50,731 nt of DNA from an uncultured bacterium (GCA_905215755.1 CAJMRE010000010.1:1-50731), one strand, 5' to 3'. Positions 17,154 through 25,141 are shown, counted from the stretch's first letter. Program-made: numbers and translations. The notes: a model not told the origin generated them from the letters alone.

Positions 17154-17637
17154 CCTGCGCATTGGCCATGGCTACGACGTTCACCGTCTGGTGGAGGGGC
17201 GTCGATGTATCATCGGCGGTGTCGACATTCCCTACGAGCGCGGCCTGCTGGGCCACTCGGATGCCGATGTGCTCGCGCACGCCTTGGCCGACGCCATTCT
17301 GGGCGCCTGCCGTGGGGGAGACATTGGCAAGCTATTCCCCGATACCGACCCCGCCTATGAGGGTGCCGATTCGATGGTGCTGCTCGCTCGCGTGATGGAC
17401 TACGCGCGCGAGCTGGGCTTCGAGTTTGTCGATGCCGATTGCACCATTGCCTGCCAGCAGCCTAAGATCACCCCGCACCGCGATGCCATGCGTGCCAACC
17501 TTGCCCATGCCCTGGGCGTTGACGTCGAAAACGTGGGCGTCGCCGCCACTACGACCGAAAAGCTCGGTTGGGAAGGCCAGGGCGAGGGAATCGGCGCCTG
17601 GGCCGTCTGCCTGCTACAGAAAACCGTTAAGGAGTAA
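17143..17637 (+). CDS. ispF: 2-C-methyl-D-erythritol 2,4-cyclodiphosphate synthase
   Basis: A 164-aa enzyme that cyclises the product of the IspE step; ispE itself is not in the window. Zinc ligands are Asp12 and His14 in GHGYDVHRL and His46 in DVLAHALAD. The substrate motif TTTEKLGWEGQGEGI is intact near the C-terminus. I use the ATG at 17143, which follows GGGAGAGGA; the upstream GTG at 17110 adds residues foreign to the family. It lies three bases before cysS. Confidence 0.95.
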   Translation: MFSNLRIGHGYDVHRLVEGRRCIIGGVDIPYERGLLGHSDADVLAHALADAILGACRGGDIGKLFPDTDPAYEGADSMVLLARVMDYARELGFEFVDADCTIACQQPKITPHRDAMRANLAHALGVDVENVGVAATTTEKLGWEGQGEGIGAWAVCLLQKTVKE

Positions 17638-17640
17638 CGA

Positions 17641-19107
17641 ATGCGTATCTACAACAGCGCTACCCATAAAAAGGAAGAGTTCCAGCCCATCGAGTCCGGC
17701 AAGGTCCGCATGTACGTGTGCGGCCCCACGGTCTACGACAACATCCACATCGGCAATGCCCGCACGTTCATCAGCTTTGACGTGATTCGTCGCTGGCTCA
17801 TCGCGAGCGGCTACGAGGTCACGTTCGCCCAGAACCTCACCGATGTCGATGACAAGATCATCAAGCGCGCCAACGAGCAGGGCCGCACTGCCGCCGAGGT
17901 CGCGACGGAGTTCTCGGACAAGTTCATCGGCGTCATGCGCGCCGCCAACGTGCTCGATCCCGATGTGCGCCCCCGCGCCACCAAGGAGATCGGCCCCATG
18001 ATCGCCATGATCAAGACGCTTGTCGAGCAGGGCCACGCTTACGCAGCCGATAACGGCGATGTGTACTTTGCCGTGCGCAGCGATCCCAACTATGGTCAGG
18101 TCTCGGGCCGCAACATCGACGACCTTATGGTTGGCGCGCGCATCGAGGAGAACGAGGACAAGAACGACCCGCTCGACTTTGCCCTGTGGAAGGCCGCCAA
18201 GCCCGGCGAGCCCAGCTGGCCGAGCCCCTGGGGCGAGGGCCGTCCCGGTTGGCACACCGAGTGCGCCGCCATGGTGCATCGCTACCTGGGTACTCCGATC
18301 GACATCCACGGCGGCGGCTCCGATCTTGCCTTCCCGCATCACGAGAACGAGTGCGCTCAGGCCACCTGCGCCTGGCACCAGGGCTTCTCCAACACCTGGA
18401 TGCACACGGGCATGCTGCTGGTCGACGGCGAGAAGATGTCCAAGTCGCTTGGTAACTTCTTTACGCTGGCCGAGGTGCTCGAGCAGCACTCTGCCGCGGC
18501 CCTGCGCCTGTTGATGCTGCAGACGAGCTATCGCTCGCCGCTCGACTTCTCCTGGGAGCGCCTGGAGGGTGCCGAGAACTCGCTCACGCGTATTGCCGGT
18601 ACGGTCGAGAACCTTCGTTGGGCTGCGAACCATGCGACGGCCGATGCCGATGCGGCTGCCGCCGAGGCGTTTGCCGCCAAGGCCGCCGAGACCCGCGCCG
18701 CCTTTAAGGAGTGCATGGACGACGACTTTAACACCGCCGGTGCCATGGGTGCCGTCTTTGGCTTTGTCACCGAGTGCAATCAGTATCTGGAGCAGGCGGG
18801 CGATGCTGCCGACAAGGCCGCAGTCCTGGCTGCCGCCGATACGCTGGCCGAGCTGCTCGATACGTTTGGCGTTGAGCTTCCCGAGCCCAAGGTCGAGTTG
18901 CCGCTGGGTCTGCTGGGTGTTGCCGCCGGTCTGGTTGCCTATACGGGCGACGACGTGGACGAGGCTGCTGCCAAGATTCTCGAGGCCCGCGCCGAGGCCC
19001 GTGCCGCCAAGAACTGGGATCTGGCCGACGCCATCCGCGACCAGCTCAAGGACCTGGGCCTCACCATTGAGGATACGGCCGCCGGCACCCGTATCAAATC
19101 TCTCTAA
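17641..19107 (+). CDS. cysS: Cysteinyl-tRNA synthetase
   Basis: A 488-aa class I aminoacyl-tRNA synthetase. It shows the zinc cysteine Cys27 in YVCGPTVYD, the HIGN signature at residues 36-39, the conserved GWHTECA and FPHHENE motifs, and KMSKS at 265-269. The ATG lies six bases after AAGGAG at the end of ispF. The isp-cysS-rlmB order is common in Gram-positive bacteria. No T-box precedes it, consistent with its place inside an operon. Confidence 0.96.
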   Translation: MRIYNSATHKKEEFQPIESGKVRMYVCGPTVYDNIHIGNARTFISFDVIRRWLIASGYEVTFAQNLTDVDDKIIKRANEQGRTAAEVATEFSDKFIGVMRAANVLDPDVRPRATKEIGPMIAMIKTLVEQGHAYAADNGDVYFAVRSDPNYGQVSGRNIDDLMVGARIEENEDKNDPLDFALWKAAKPGEPSWPSPWGEGRPGWHTECAAMVHRYLGTPIDIHGGGSDLAFPHHENECAQATCAWHQGFSNTWMHTGMLLVDGEKMSKSLGNFFTLAEVLEQHSAAALRLLMLQTSYRSPLDFSWERLEGAENSLTRIAGTVENLRWAANHATADADAAAAEAFAAKAAETRAAFKECMDDDFNTAGAMGAVFGFVTECNQYLEQAGDAADKAAVLAAADTLAELLDTFGVELPEPKVELPLGLLGVAAGLVAYTGDDVDEAAAKILEARAEARAAKNWDLADAIRDQLKDLGLTIEDTAAGTRIKSL

Positions 19108-19129
19108 TCCCCGCGGGTTTCCCAAGCAC

Positions 19130-19232
19130 CCGACCGCCCGAGCCACGGCACCTTGCCTTTCAATCGTCGGGCATGACCTCAAGGTCTATGCCCTCCTCTT
19201 TCAAGGCAATCTGCCGCACCTCGGGCGGTCGG
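19130..19232. repeat. Long nested foldback between cysS and rlmB
   Basis: Nested complementary blocks span the whole gap: CCGACCGCCCGAG (19130-19142) with 19220-19232, CGGCA with TGCCG, TTGCCTT (19153-19159) with AAGGCAA (19203-19209), GGGCAT with ATGCCC, and ACCT with AGGT at the tip. The result is an almost continuous hairpin of about 103 bases ending 42 bases before rlmB. Confidence 0.8.
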
Positions 19233-19274
19233 TCTATTTGTTTCGTTTGATAGTTGTATTTAGGAGGTCGCTTT

Positions 19275-20189
19275 ATGGCCGACAATCGCAAGCGTGCACC
19301 GCGTGGAGGCAAGCAGGCTGCTTCTGGCTCGCGTCCGATTCGCCGCAACGACCGCGCTGCCGCTCCCAAGGGCCAGCGCGAGCGCTCACAGGCTGCTCGC
19401 CCGCAGCGCGAGCGTAGCCGCGATAACGTCCAGGTTCCCAAGGGCGAGTTTATCGAAGGTCGCCGTGCTGCCGCCGAGGCGCTGCGTACCGGCTTTCCCG
19501 TCAAGTGCGCGCTCATCGCTGAGGGCGGGGAGCGCGATGCCGCCTTGTCGCGCCTGGTCGACGACCTCAACGCCGCGGGCGTCCGCATTAAGTATGTGCC
19601 GCGCGCGCAGCTCGATGCGCTGTCGAGCCATGGCGCTCACCAGGGCATTGCGCTCGAGGTGGGCAATTTCCCCTATGCCGATGTTGCCGATATCCTCGAC
19701 CGTGCGGGCGACGGTCCGGCGCTCGTCGTCGTGCTCGACCATGTGACCGACGACGGCAACTTTGGCGCCATCGTGCGCTCCGCCGAGGTCGTGGGCGCGG
19801 CGGGCGTCATCATTGCCAACAAGCGCGCCGCCGGTGTGACCGTCGGCAGCTACAAGACTTCTGCCGGCGCCGTCATGCACCTGCCCATCGCGCAGGTTCC
19901 CAATATCGCCCGTGCGCTTGACGATCTTAAGGCTGCTGGCTTTTGGGTGGGCGGTGCCTCCGAGCATGCCGAGGGCAGTTGCTGGGATGCTCCCTTCGAG
20001 GGCCGCATTGCGCTCGTCATGGGCTCTGAGGGCGACGGCATCTCGCGCCTGGTGCTCGAGAAATGCGACTTTTTGACCAAGCTTCCCCAGCGCGGCATGA
20101 CCGAGAGCCTTAATGTTGCCCAGGCAACGACGGCGCTATGCTTTGAGTGGCTACGTCGCAATGCCGGCGAACTCATGGGGGAGGAGTAG
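19275..20189 (+). CDS. rlmB: 23S rRNA (guanosine-2'-O-)-methyltransferase RlmB / TrmH family
   Basis: A 304-aa SPOUT methyltransferase. Residues 1-50 are a basic, disordered-looking extension rich in Arg, Gln and Ala. The substrate-binding domain follows (EFIEGRRAAAEALRTG, about residue 58). The SPOUT knot motifs are visible in order: DDGNFGAIVRSAEVVGA, ALVMGSEGDGISR and MTESLNVAQATT. The ATG at 19275 follows TAGGAGG. It ends three bases before the NYN gene. RlmB is the likely identity from gene order; other TrmH-family targets cannot be excluded from sequence. Confidence 0.9.
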   Translation: MADNRKRAPRGGKQAASGSRPIRRNDRAAAPKGQRERSQAARPQRERSRDNVQVPKGEFIEGRRAAAEALRTGFPVKCALIAEGGERDAALSRLVDDLNAAGVRIKYVPRAQLDALSSHGAHQGIALEVGNFPYADVADILDRAGDGPALVVVLDHVTDDGNFGAIVRSAEVVGAAGVIIANKRAAGVTVGSYKTSAGAVMHLPIAQVPNIARALDDLKAAGFWVGGASEHAEGSCWDAPFEGRIALVMGSEGDGISRLVLEKCDFLTKLPQRGMTESLNVAQATTALCFEWLRRNAGELMGEE

Positions 20190-20192
20190 CGC

Positions 20193-20870
20193 ATGTCCAA
20201 GAAGAACCGCGCCAAGTCCAAGGCCAAGCGCTTTGGCGAGGGCTCGGCCAAGCCGATTGTTTCGGCCGCGACCTATGGCGTGGGCGGCAATGCGTTTGCG
20301 CAGGCCATCGCCGATCCGGTCTCGACGGTGCACTCCAATAAGCCCGAGCTGCTGGTGGTCGACGGTTACAACGTGATTCACTGCACGCCGCGCTACGAAA
20401 AGCTCGTCTACGACCATTCCGACGATCCGTATTCCAGCGACGTCCACGATATGGCGCGAACTGCACTCATCAACGACGTCGCCGCCTTTGCCCAGGGCCG
20501 CTACGATGCCGTGATCGTATTTGATGGCGCGGGCAATATCTCCAGCGAGCGCCCCAACCTACCGGCCCGCGGCGTGCGCATTGAGTTTTCGCCGACGGGT
20601 GTTTCGGCCGATACCGTGGTGCAGAAGCTCTGCATCGAGGCGCGCGAGGAAGGCCGCGCGTGCTCCGTGGTATCGAGCGACGGCACGATCCAGGCTGTCG
20701 TCATGGGCAAGGGCGTTACACGCATCTCGAGCCGTATGCTGGTGGACGAGATCAAACAGATCGATAACGACGTGCATGAGGCCGAGGAAGCACCCCAGAT
20801 CAAGATGACCCTGGGCAGCCGCCTGAGCCCCGAGGCCCTGGCAAAGCTTAAGGCCCTGCGCGGGCGGTAG
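20193..20870 (+). CDS. YacP-like NYN-domain ribonuclease-type protein
   Basis: A 225-aa protein with a basic N-terminal extension (residues 1-50) and a PIN-like NYN domain. VVDGYNVIH (Asp57) holds the first catalytic acid, followed by VIVFDGAG and a later VVSSDGTIQ. The Bacillus relative YacP/Rae1 is a ribosome-associated endoribonuclease, and the family is regularly found next to rlmB, as here with a three-base gap. It closes the disA-to-NYN cluster. Confidence 0.85.
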   Translation: MSKKNRAKSKAKRFGEGSAKPIVSAATYGVGGNAFAQAIADPVSTVHSNKPELLVVDGYNVIHCTPRYEKLVYDHSDDPYSSDVHDMARTALINDVAAFAQGRYDAVIVFDGAGNISSERPNLPARGVRIEFSPTGVSADTVVQKLCIEAREEGRACSVVSSDGTIQAVVMGKGVTRISSRMLVDEIKQIDNDVHEAEEAPQIKMTLGSRLSPEALAKLKALRGR

Positions 20871-20897
20871 GGGAGTTGGCGGGGCAATGCTGCCTCG

Positions 20898-22238
20898 CTA
20901 ACTCCATTCAGCGATGTCGATGATTCTTTCGAGGCGCCACATTAGCGCCTCTTTTAGATAAGGCAGTCTCGCTGCTAGGGCATCGTTTTTAGACAGAATC
21001 TCGATCGCCTCGTCGACAAAGCCCTCGAGTTTGTCGCCGTCAAACCAGCCCATGTCCTCGACGAGCAACATTTGTTTGGCGGGACTTGAATGAAATTGTG
21101 CGCTGGTAAAACTGTGCTCTCCCGCCCTAAGCTCCTCTAGCGATATGTTGCACCAGAGTGATGAGCCCGAATCGAAGATGGGGGCAGGTCTGCAGGCTTG
21201 CGTGTTGACGTTTCGCACAAGGCCAAAGTTACGCCAATGGCGGTCATAGTTGGCGATGATGTCGTCGCATACAATCATGCGGTCAAGGGCATCCTTGACG
21301 CCTGTCACCCCGAGCTCCTCGCAGTTTGCTACATATCGCTCGTAGTCGGTTAGCCGTTCATCTGCGTTCGCGTACTGGTTTACATAGAACGCAGGGACAT
21401 ACTCTTCTTCATCAGTTAAGAAGACATCGCATATGCTCAGGGCGGAAGTGCCCGTGCCCTCGAGCGAGTAAGGCACATAATCGCAGGCGTTTAGGATGCG
21501 ACGGTGAAGTGCAGTCGCCACCAGCTCGTTATAAGGTTCCTGGTTCAGGTGCGCTCCTGCCTTATGCAGAATTCGACGCTCGCCCTCGCACGTCCAGTAC
21601 TTTTGAAGATTGCCGTCCGAGGTGTTATCGGGCTTTGCAGCAGCCGCTTTTCCCTCTGGGGCAAAGGGCGCAATGGACAGTGAGACGTCATCAAAGGCGT
21701 TATTGAAGAAGTTGATATCCTCCCAGGTGAGACCGGAACCTTGGGGCCTAATCCAATACTGGTCGGATAAGGAGAGGCCGAGATTTCGCTGGACGAGTTC
21801 ATCGGGAACATCGACTGCGGCTTCTGCAAGCAGGGAGGCTAGCCCAATGCGTGCGAGCGGGATACCGCGGCCGCGCCACCAGATGCGGAAGGAGTCTAGC
21901 GATATGGGGCTATTAGGGCCAAATACTCCAATAGGGGCGTGGGCGTAATCGATGTCGGCGCCGATGTGGGTAAAGTCTTTTCGCGATGTGTTGTAGACCA
22001 GCTGAGCGACTTCGTACGTGCGGTTCATGAGGGTGAACGCGATCTCGCTCTTACCGTGGCCGCGGCGGGGACGTCCCCCCGTTTTGGTCACAGAGCGGAG
22101 TCGCGTGTCGACGCTGTCTTTGTCGATGAGCCACACACCAGAAGCCTTGCGGGCCTCAAGTGCTCCGTTTTTTATGAGCTCCTGCACCCTGCGCGGAGTG
22201 ATGCCGAGCAGCTCGGCGGCTTCTTTGGTAGTAAGCAT
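20898..22238 (-). CDS. HipA-like kinase fused to an excisionase-type DNA-binding domain
   Basis: A 446-aa fusion. Residues 1-50 are a MerR/excisionase-type helix-turn-helix (MLTTKEAAELLGITPRRVQE). A Gly/Arg linker (GGRPRRGHG, 54-62) follows, then a domain I do not recognise. From about residue 215 it resembles HipA kinases: RRILHKAGAHLNQEPYNELV with a candidate ATP-binding Lys226, a catalytic-loop-like NYDRHWRNFG (Asp332) and a DFG-like FDSGSSL (Asp356). No HipB partner adjoins, so the fused domain may do that job. The ATG at 22238 follows GAAGGG at a suitable distance. A 28-bp inverted repeat covers the leader. The kinase call rests on motif resemblance. Confidence 0.75.
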   Translation of the reverse strand: MLTTKEAAELLGITPRRVQELIKNGALEARKASGVWLIDKDSVDTRLRSVTKTGGRPRRGHGKSEIAFTLMNRTYEVAQLVYNTSRKDFTHIGADIDYAHAPIGVFGPNSPISLDSFRIWWRGRGIPLARIGLASLLAEAAVDVPDELVQRNLGLSLSDQYWIRPQGSGLTWEDINFFNNAFDDVSLSIAPFAPEGKAAAAKPDNTSDGNLQKYWTCEGERRILHKAGAHLNQEPYNELVATALHRRILNACDYVPYSLEGTGTSALSICDVFLTDEEEYVPAFYVNQYANADERLTDYERYVANCEELGVTGVKDALDRMIVCDDIIANYDRHWRNFGLVRNVNTQACRPAPIFDSGSSLWCNISLEELRAGEHSFTSAQFHSSPAKQMLLVEDMGWFDGDKLEGFVDEAIEILSKNDALAARLPYLKEALMWRLERIIDIAEWS

Positions 22239-22241
22239 CGC

Positions 22242-22316
22242 GAAACCCTTCGCAAGAACGAATAGTTTTATATATAGCAATTGTAATTAAAACTATTCGT
22301 TCTGGCGAATGGTTTC
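22242..22316. promoter_or_regulatory. 28-bp inverted repeat over the leader of the HTH-HipA gene
   Basis: Arms at 22242-22269 and 22289-22316 pair with only two mismatches around a 19-base AT-rich centre. The core AGAACGAATAGTTTT / AAAACTATTCGTTCT is perfect. The proximal arm includes the ribosome-binding site of the downstream minus-strand gene, so binding or RNA folding here would directly affect its expression. Confidence 0.75.
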
Positions 22317-22403
22317 AAGATTGAGGGCGCACTGACAGAAATGAACGGGCCTGGTACGCGTTGTTGCTGGATTTTGCATATTTGTATAACGCCGTGCGGC
22401 CTG

Positions 22404-22432
22404 TTGCGCCCCGTCCGCAATTCCTTTATTCT
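22404..22432 (+). promoter_or_regulatory. Probable promoter of tRNA-Thr(TGT)
   Basis: TTGCGC (22404-22409), a 17-base spacer and TATTCT (22427-22432) lie about 30 bases before the tRNA. Confidence 0.5.
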
Positions 22433-22462
22433 TAACTGGCTTCGCGTGAAAGCGCCAAGTGT

Positions 22463-22534
22463 GCCAGTGTGGCGCAACGGTAGCGCAACTGATTTGTAAT
22501 CAGTGGGTTGCAGGTTCGATTCCTGTCACTGGCT
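22463..22534 (+). tRNA. tRNA-Thr (anticodon TGT)
   Basis: A cloverleaf of 72 bases: acceptor GCCAGTG/CACTGGC, anticodon stem ACTGA/TCAGT with loop TTTGTAA, T-arm GCAGGTTCGATTCCTGT, then discriminator T and an encoded CCA (22535-22537). Confidence 0.95.
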
Positions 22535-22546
22535 CCATGAGAGTTT

Positions 22547-22583
22547 CGGGCTCTGTTCCCTTGTGGGACAGGGCCCGTTTCTA
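22547..22583 (+). terminator. Terminator after tRNA-Thr(TGT)
   Basis: CGGGCTCTGTTCCC (22547-22560) pairs with GGGACAGGGCCCG (22565-22577) with one bulge and is followed by TTTCTATTT. Confidence 0.8.
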
Positions 22584-22632
22584 TTTATGTCGATAAGTCA
22601 GCGTGTTTGGCGCCAACCAAGCTTCAGGTTTG

Positions 22633-22870
22633 TCTCGATCCGTAACACGAGTGGGCTGAAGACCCTCCTTATAGTTACAGATCGAAACATTGCCAAGGGA
22701 AGGCCGATAACATCTCGATCCGTAACACGAAGAGGCTGAAAACCGTTCTTACTGTTACAGAATGAGACGTAAGCGGGGGTTTCTGCGAAACATCTCGATC
22801 TGTAACAGATAGGGGAGGAATAACCCTCTTACTGTTACAGGTCGAGACATAGGCCGGGGCGAGGTTGGTC
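22633..22870. repeat. Three-unit tandem array of 80-bp palindromic repeats
   Basis: Units start at 22633, 22713 and 22793, exactly 80 bases apart. Each opens with TCTCGATCYGTAACA and closes about 58 bases later with a TGTTACAGRTCGA-like complement, so each unit is itself an imperfect hairpin. Linkers of about 22 bases differ in sequence but keep their length. No ORF spans the array. Confidence 0.85.
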
Positions 22871-22878
22871 ATCGTCAT

Positions 22879-23023
22879 CGAGCGTGGATTATCGGACACA
22901 CGAGCGTGGAAAATCTTCCGCCTAGTGAATGAGCGTGGATAATCTGCCACTTTGGCCATGGGGACACGCCAAAAGTGGGAGATTATCCACGCTCGATTTC
23001 AAACGGGAGAAAATCCACGCTCG
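22879..23023. repeat. Nested palindrome with GAGCGTGGATAATC boxes
   Basis: Three forward boxes (near 22880, 22902 and 22931) face two inverted copies (ending 22994 and 23023). The innermost pair, 22931-22953 with 22972-22994, has 23-base arms with one mismatch; an outer pair flanks it. The remaining bases to about 23237 are AT-richer and hold no gene I can support. Confidence 0.8.
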
Positions 23024-23237
23024 AATCTGCCGCGGAAGCCCGATCTCGAGCTATATATAGGTGCAATTAAGCCGGTATCGAAGTTCGATCCTGAAGGTGT
23101 ACTCCACTACACCAAAGTGTTACCTCGGGAAATGTCACCGCTATATGCAAATTTACCGTCCTTCATATCCAAACTCAGCAAAACCGCAGGTCAAAAGCAT
23201 ATAGATACGCCCGGCACCGTGTATCTAGAGGTTTTCG

Positions 23238-23267
23238 TTGACAGCCCCCAAGGTTGCATCGTATTAT
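23238..23267 (+). promoter_or_regulatory. Strong promoter of the tRNA-Tyr/Thr/Met (tuf) unit
   Basis: A perfect -35 TTGACA (23238-23243), an 18-base spacer and a -10 TATTAT (23262-23267) lie about 63 bases before tRNA-Tyr. Confidence 0.75.
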
Positions 23268-23329
23268 CTTTTTCGTTCGCGGGGGCGGCGGTCCAAAAGA
23301 CCAAAGAACCTGCGGATACTTGAACGATT

Positions 23330-23411
23330 GGGAGTTTGCCCGAGTGGTTAATGGGGACGGGCTGTAAACCCGTTGGCTCTGCCTACATAGGTTCGAATCC
23401 TATAGCTCCCA
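23330..23411 (+). tRNA. tRNA-Tyr (anticodon GTA)
   Basis: An 82-base type II tRNA with a long variable arm. The acceptor GGGAGTT pairs with AGCTCCC with one wobble. The anticodon stem ACGGG/CCCGT carries loop CTGTAAA. CCA is not encoded. Confidence 0.95.
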
Positions 23412-23421
23412 CCCGTCAAGT

Positions 23422-23494
23422 GCCTGTATAGCTCAGTCGGTAGAGCACTTCGTTGGTAACGAAGAGGTCACCAGTTCAAGTCTGGTTGCAGGCT
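23422..23494 (+). tRNA. tRNA-Thr (anticodon GGT)
   Basis: Acceptor GCCTGTA/TGCAGGC, anticodon stem CTTCG/CGAAG with loop TTGGTAA, T-arm CCAGTTCAAGTCTGG, discriminator T, then an encoded CCA. Confidence 0.95.
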
Positions 23495-23500
23495 CCATCC

Positions 23501-23574
23501 GGCGGTGTAGCTCAGTTGGTTAGAGCACACGGTTCATACCCGTGGCGTCACTGGTTCGAATCCAGTCACCGCTA
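23501..23574 (+). tRNA. tRNA-Met (anticodon CAT), elongator type
   Basis: Acceptor GGCGGTG/CACCGCT, anticodon stem CACGG/CCGTG with loop TTCATAC, discriminator A and an encoded CCA. The stem lacks the three G-C pairs of initiator tRNA, so it is an elongator; a lysidine-modified tRNA-Ile cannot be fully excluded. Confidence 0.9.
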
Positions 23575-23588
23575 CCATAGGTAACACG

Positions 23589-23619
23589 GTGGCTTCTCAA
23601 TAGTATGTTGAGAGGCCAC
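23589..23619 (+). other. Hairpin between tRNA-Met and tuf
   Basis: GTGGCTTCTCAA (23589-23600) pairs with TTGAGAGGCCAC (23608-23619), with one wobble. No T run follows, so it is more likely an RNA-processing or leader structure than a terminator. Confidence 0.5.
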
Positions 23620-23673
23620 TATGGTATAAAGGCAAAGTCCCGTCCGGGGACGACCTGTTTAGAGGAGGGCTTT

Positions 23674-24864
23674 ATGGCCAAAGAGAAGTTTGAGCGCACT
23701 AAGCCGCATGTTAACATCGGCACCATTGGTCACGTCGACCACGGCAAGACCACGCTGACCGCCGCCATCACCAAGGTTCTCTCTGAGACCGAGGGCTGCA
23801 AGGCTGACTTCACTGCGTTCGAGAACATCGACAAGGCTCCCGAGGAGCGCGAGCGCGGCATTACGATCTCCGTCTCCCACGTCGAGTACGAGACTGCTGC
23901 CCGTCACTACGCTCACGTTGACTGCCCGGGCCACGCTGACTACGTCAAGAACATGATCTCCGGTGCTGCTCAGATGGACGGCGCTATCCTGGTCATCGCC
24001 GCTACCGACGGCCCCATGGCTCAGACTCGTGAGCACATCCTGCTCGCCCGTCAGGTCGGCGTTCCCTACATCGTCGTCTTCCTGAACAAGTGCGACATGG
24101 TCGACGATGACGAGCTCATCGACCTCGTCGAGATGGAGACCCGTGAGCTCCTCTCCGAGTACGATTTCCCCGGCGACGACATCCCCGTCATCCGTGGTTC
24201 CGCTCTGGGCGCTCTCGAGGGCGACGCCAAGTGGATGGACGCCATTCGCGAGCTCATGAAGGCCGTCGACGAGTACATCCCGACGCCTGCTCGTAACAAC
24301 GACCTCCCGTTCCTGATGGCCGTTGAGGACGTTATGACCATCTCCGGCCGTGGTACCGTTGCTACCGGCCGTGTCGAGCGCGGTGAGCTCAAGCTCAACG
24401 AGCCCGTCGAGATCGTCGGCATCAAGGATACCCAGAGCACCGTCGTTACCGGTATCGAGATGTTCCGTAAGTCCATGGACTTCTGCGAGGCTGGCGACAA
24501 CGTCGGTCTGCTGCTCCGTGGCATCAAGCGCGAGGACATCGAGCGCGGCCAGGTTCTCTGCAAGCCCGGTTCGGTTACCCCGCACACCAAGTTCACCGGT
24601 GAGATCTACGTTCTGACCAAGGAGGAGGGCGGCCGTCACACCCCGTTCTTCGATGGTTATCGTCCTCAGTTCTACTTCCGTACCACTGACGTTACCGGTA
24701 CGGTCAAGCTCCCCGAGGGCACCGAGATGGCTATGCCTGGTGACCACATCACCATCGAGGGCGACCTCATTCACCCGATCGCCATGGAGGAGGGCCTGCG
24801 CTTCGCTATCCGCGAGGGTGGCCACACCGTCGGTTCGGGCATCGTCTCCACGATCATTGAGTAA
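23674..24864 (+). CDS. tuf: Elongation factor Tu
   Basis: A 396-aa translation GTPase that delivers aminoacyl-tRNA to the ribosome. The GTP-binding elements are GHVDHGKT at residues 19-26, the switch RGITI, DCPGHADY and NKCD. Domains 2 and 3 are complete to the standard end (GSGIVSTIIE). The ATG at 23674 follows AGAGGAGGGC; the longer upstream reading runs through the leader. It lies downstream of tRNA-Tyr, Thr and Met, echoing the tRNA-tufB arrangement of E. coli, and ends in a strong terminator. Confidence 0.98.
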   Translation: MAKEKFERTKPHVNIGTIGHVDHGKTTLTAAITKVLSETEGCKADFTAFENIDKAPEERERGITISVSHVEYETAARHYAHVDCPGHADYVKNMISGAAQMDGAILVIAATDGPMAQTREHILLARQVGVPYIVVFLNKCDMVDDDELIDLVEMETRELLSEYDFPGDDIPVIRGSALGALEGDAKWMDAIRELMKAVDEYIPTPARNNDLPFLMAVEDVMTISGRGTVATGRVERGELKLNEPVEIVGIKDTQSTVVTGIEMFRKSMDFCEAGDNVGLLLRGIKREDIERGQVLCKPGSVTPHTKFTGEIYVLTKEEGGRHTPFFDGYRPQFYFRTTDVTGTVKLPEGTEMAMPGDHITIEGDLIHPIAMEEGLRFAIREGGHTVGSGIVSTIIE

Positions 24865-24891
24865 ATTAGCTCTTTGATATAGCTGACTTAG

Positions 24892-24926
24892 AGAACCCGG
24901 CACTTTTAGCGTGCCGGGTTCTTTTC
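24892..24926 (+). terminator. Intrinsic terminator of tuf
   Basis: AGAACCCGGCAC (24892-24903) pairs perfectly with GTGCCGGGTTCT (24911-24922) and runs into a T tract. Confidence 0.95.
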
Positions 24927-24995
24927 TACGCAGGGTTTATTGCCTGTCGATTGCGCTTTGCTCGCACTTAGGCCGAGCGTGAGGGATTGATTAGA

Positions 24996-25044
24996 TCTCG
25001 CTGGCTCCATTGATGTGTTCCAAATATGAATGGATCCAGCGAGA
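24996..25044. repeat. Palindrome between tuf and rpmG
   Basis: Arms 24996-25011 (TCTCGCTGGCTCCATT) and 25029-25044 (AATGGATCCAGCGAGA) pair with one mismatch around 17 bases. It lies just upstream of the rpmG promoter and could be an operator or another repeat element; no second copy is seen in the window. Confidence 0.65.
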
Positions 25045-25066
25045 ACCAATTGACTCGAGGTTTTCA

Positions 25067-25096
25067 TTGACAGCACTTACGTGGAGCTGATAAAGT
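25067..25096 (+). promoter_or_regulatory. Promoter of rpmG and tRNA-Trp
   Basis: A perfect TTGACA (25067-25072) is followed after 16-18 bases by the AT-rich GATAAAGT as -10 region. The transcript would start about 40 bases before rpmG. Confidence 0.65.
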
Positions 25097-25141
25097 AACA
25101 ACTCGTGCCCGTACGGGGCGGAAATGAAAGGTTCAGGATAC

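Noticed and set aside
22633..22870. CRISPR array
   Set aside because: The repeats are imperfect palindromes of nearly 60 bases with only three units, spacers are about 22 bases, and no cas genes are nearby.
22952..23323. Possible 123-aa protein between the palindromes and tRNA-Tyr
   Set aside because: Its start lies inside the nested palindrome, there is no good ribosome-binding site, the end overlaps the tRNA promoter, and no family is recognisable. A decayed gene remnant remains possible.
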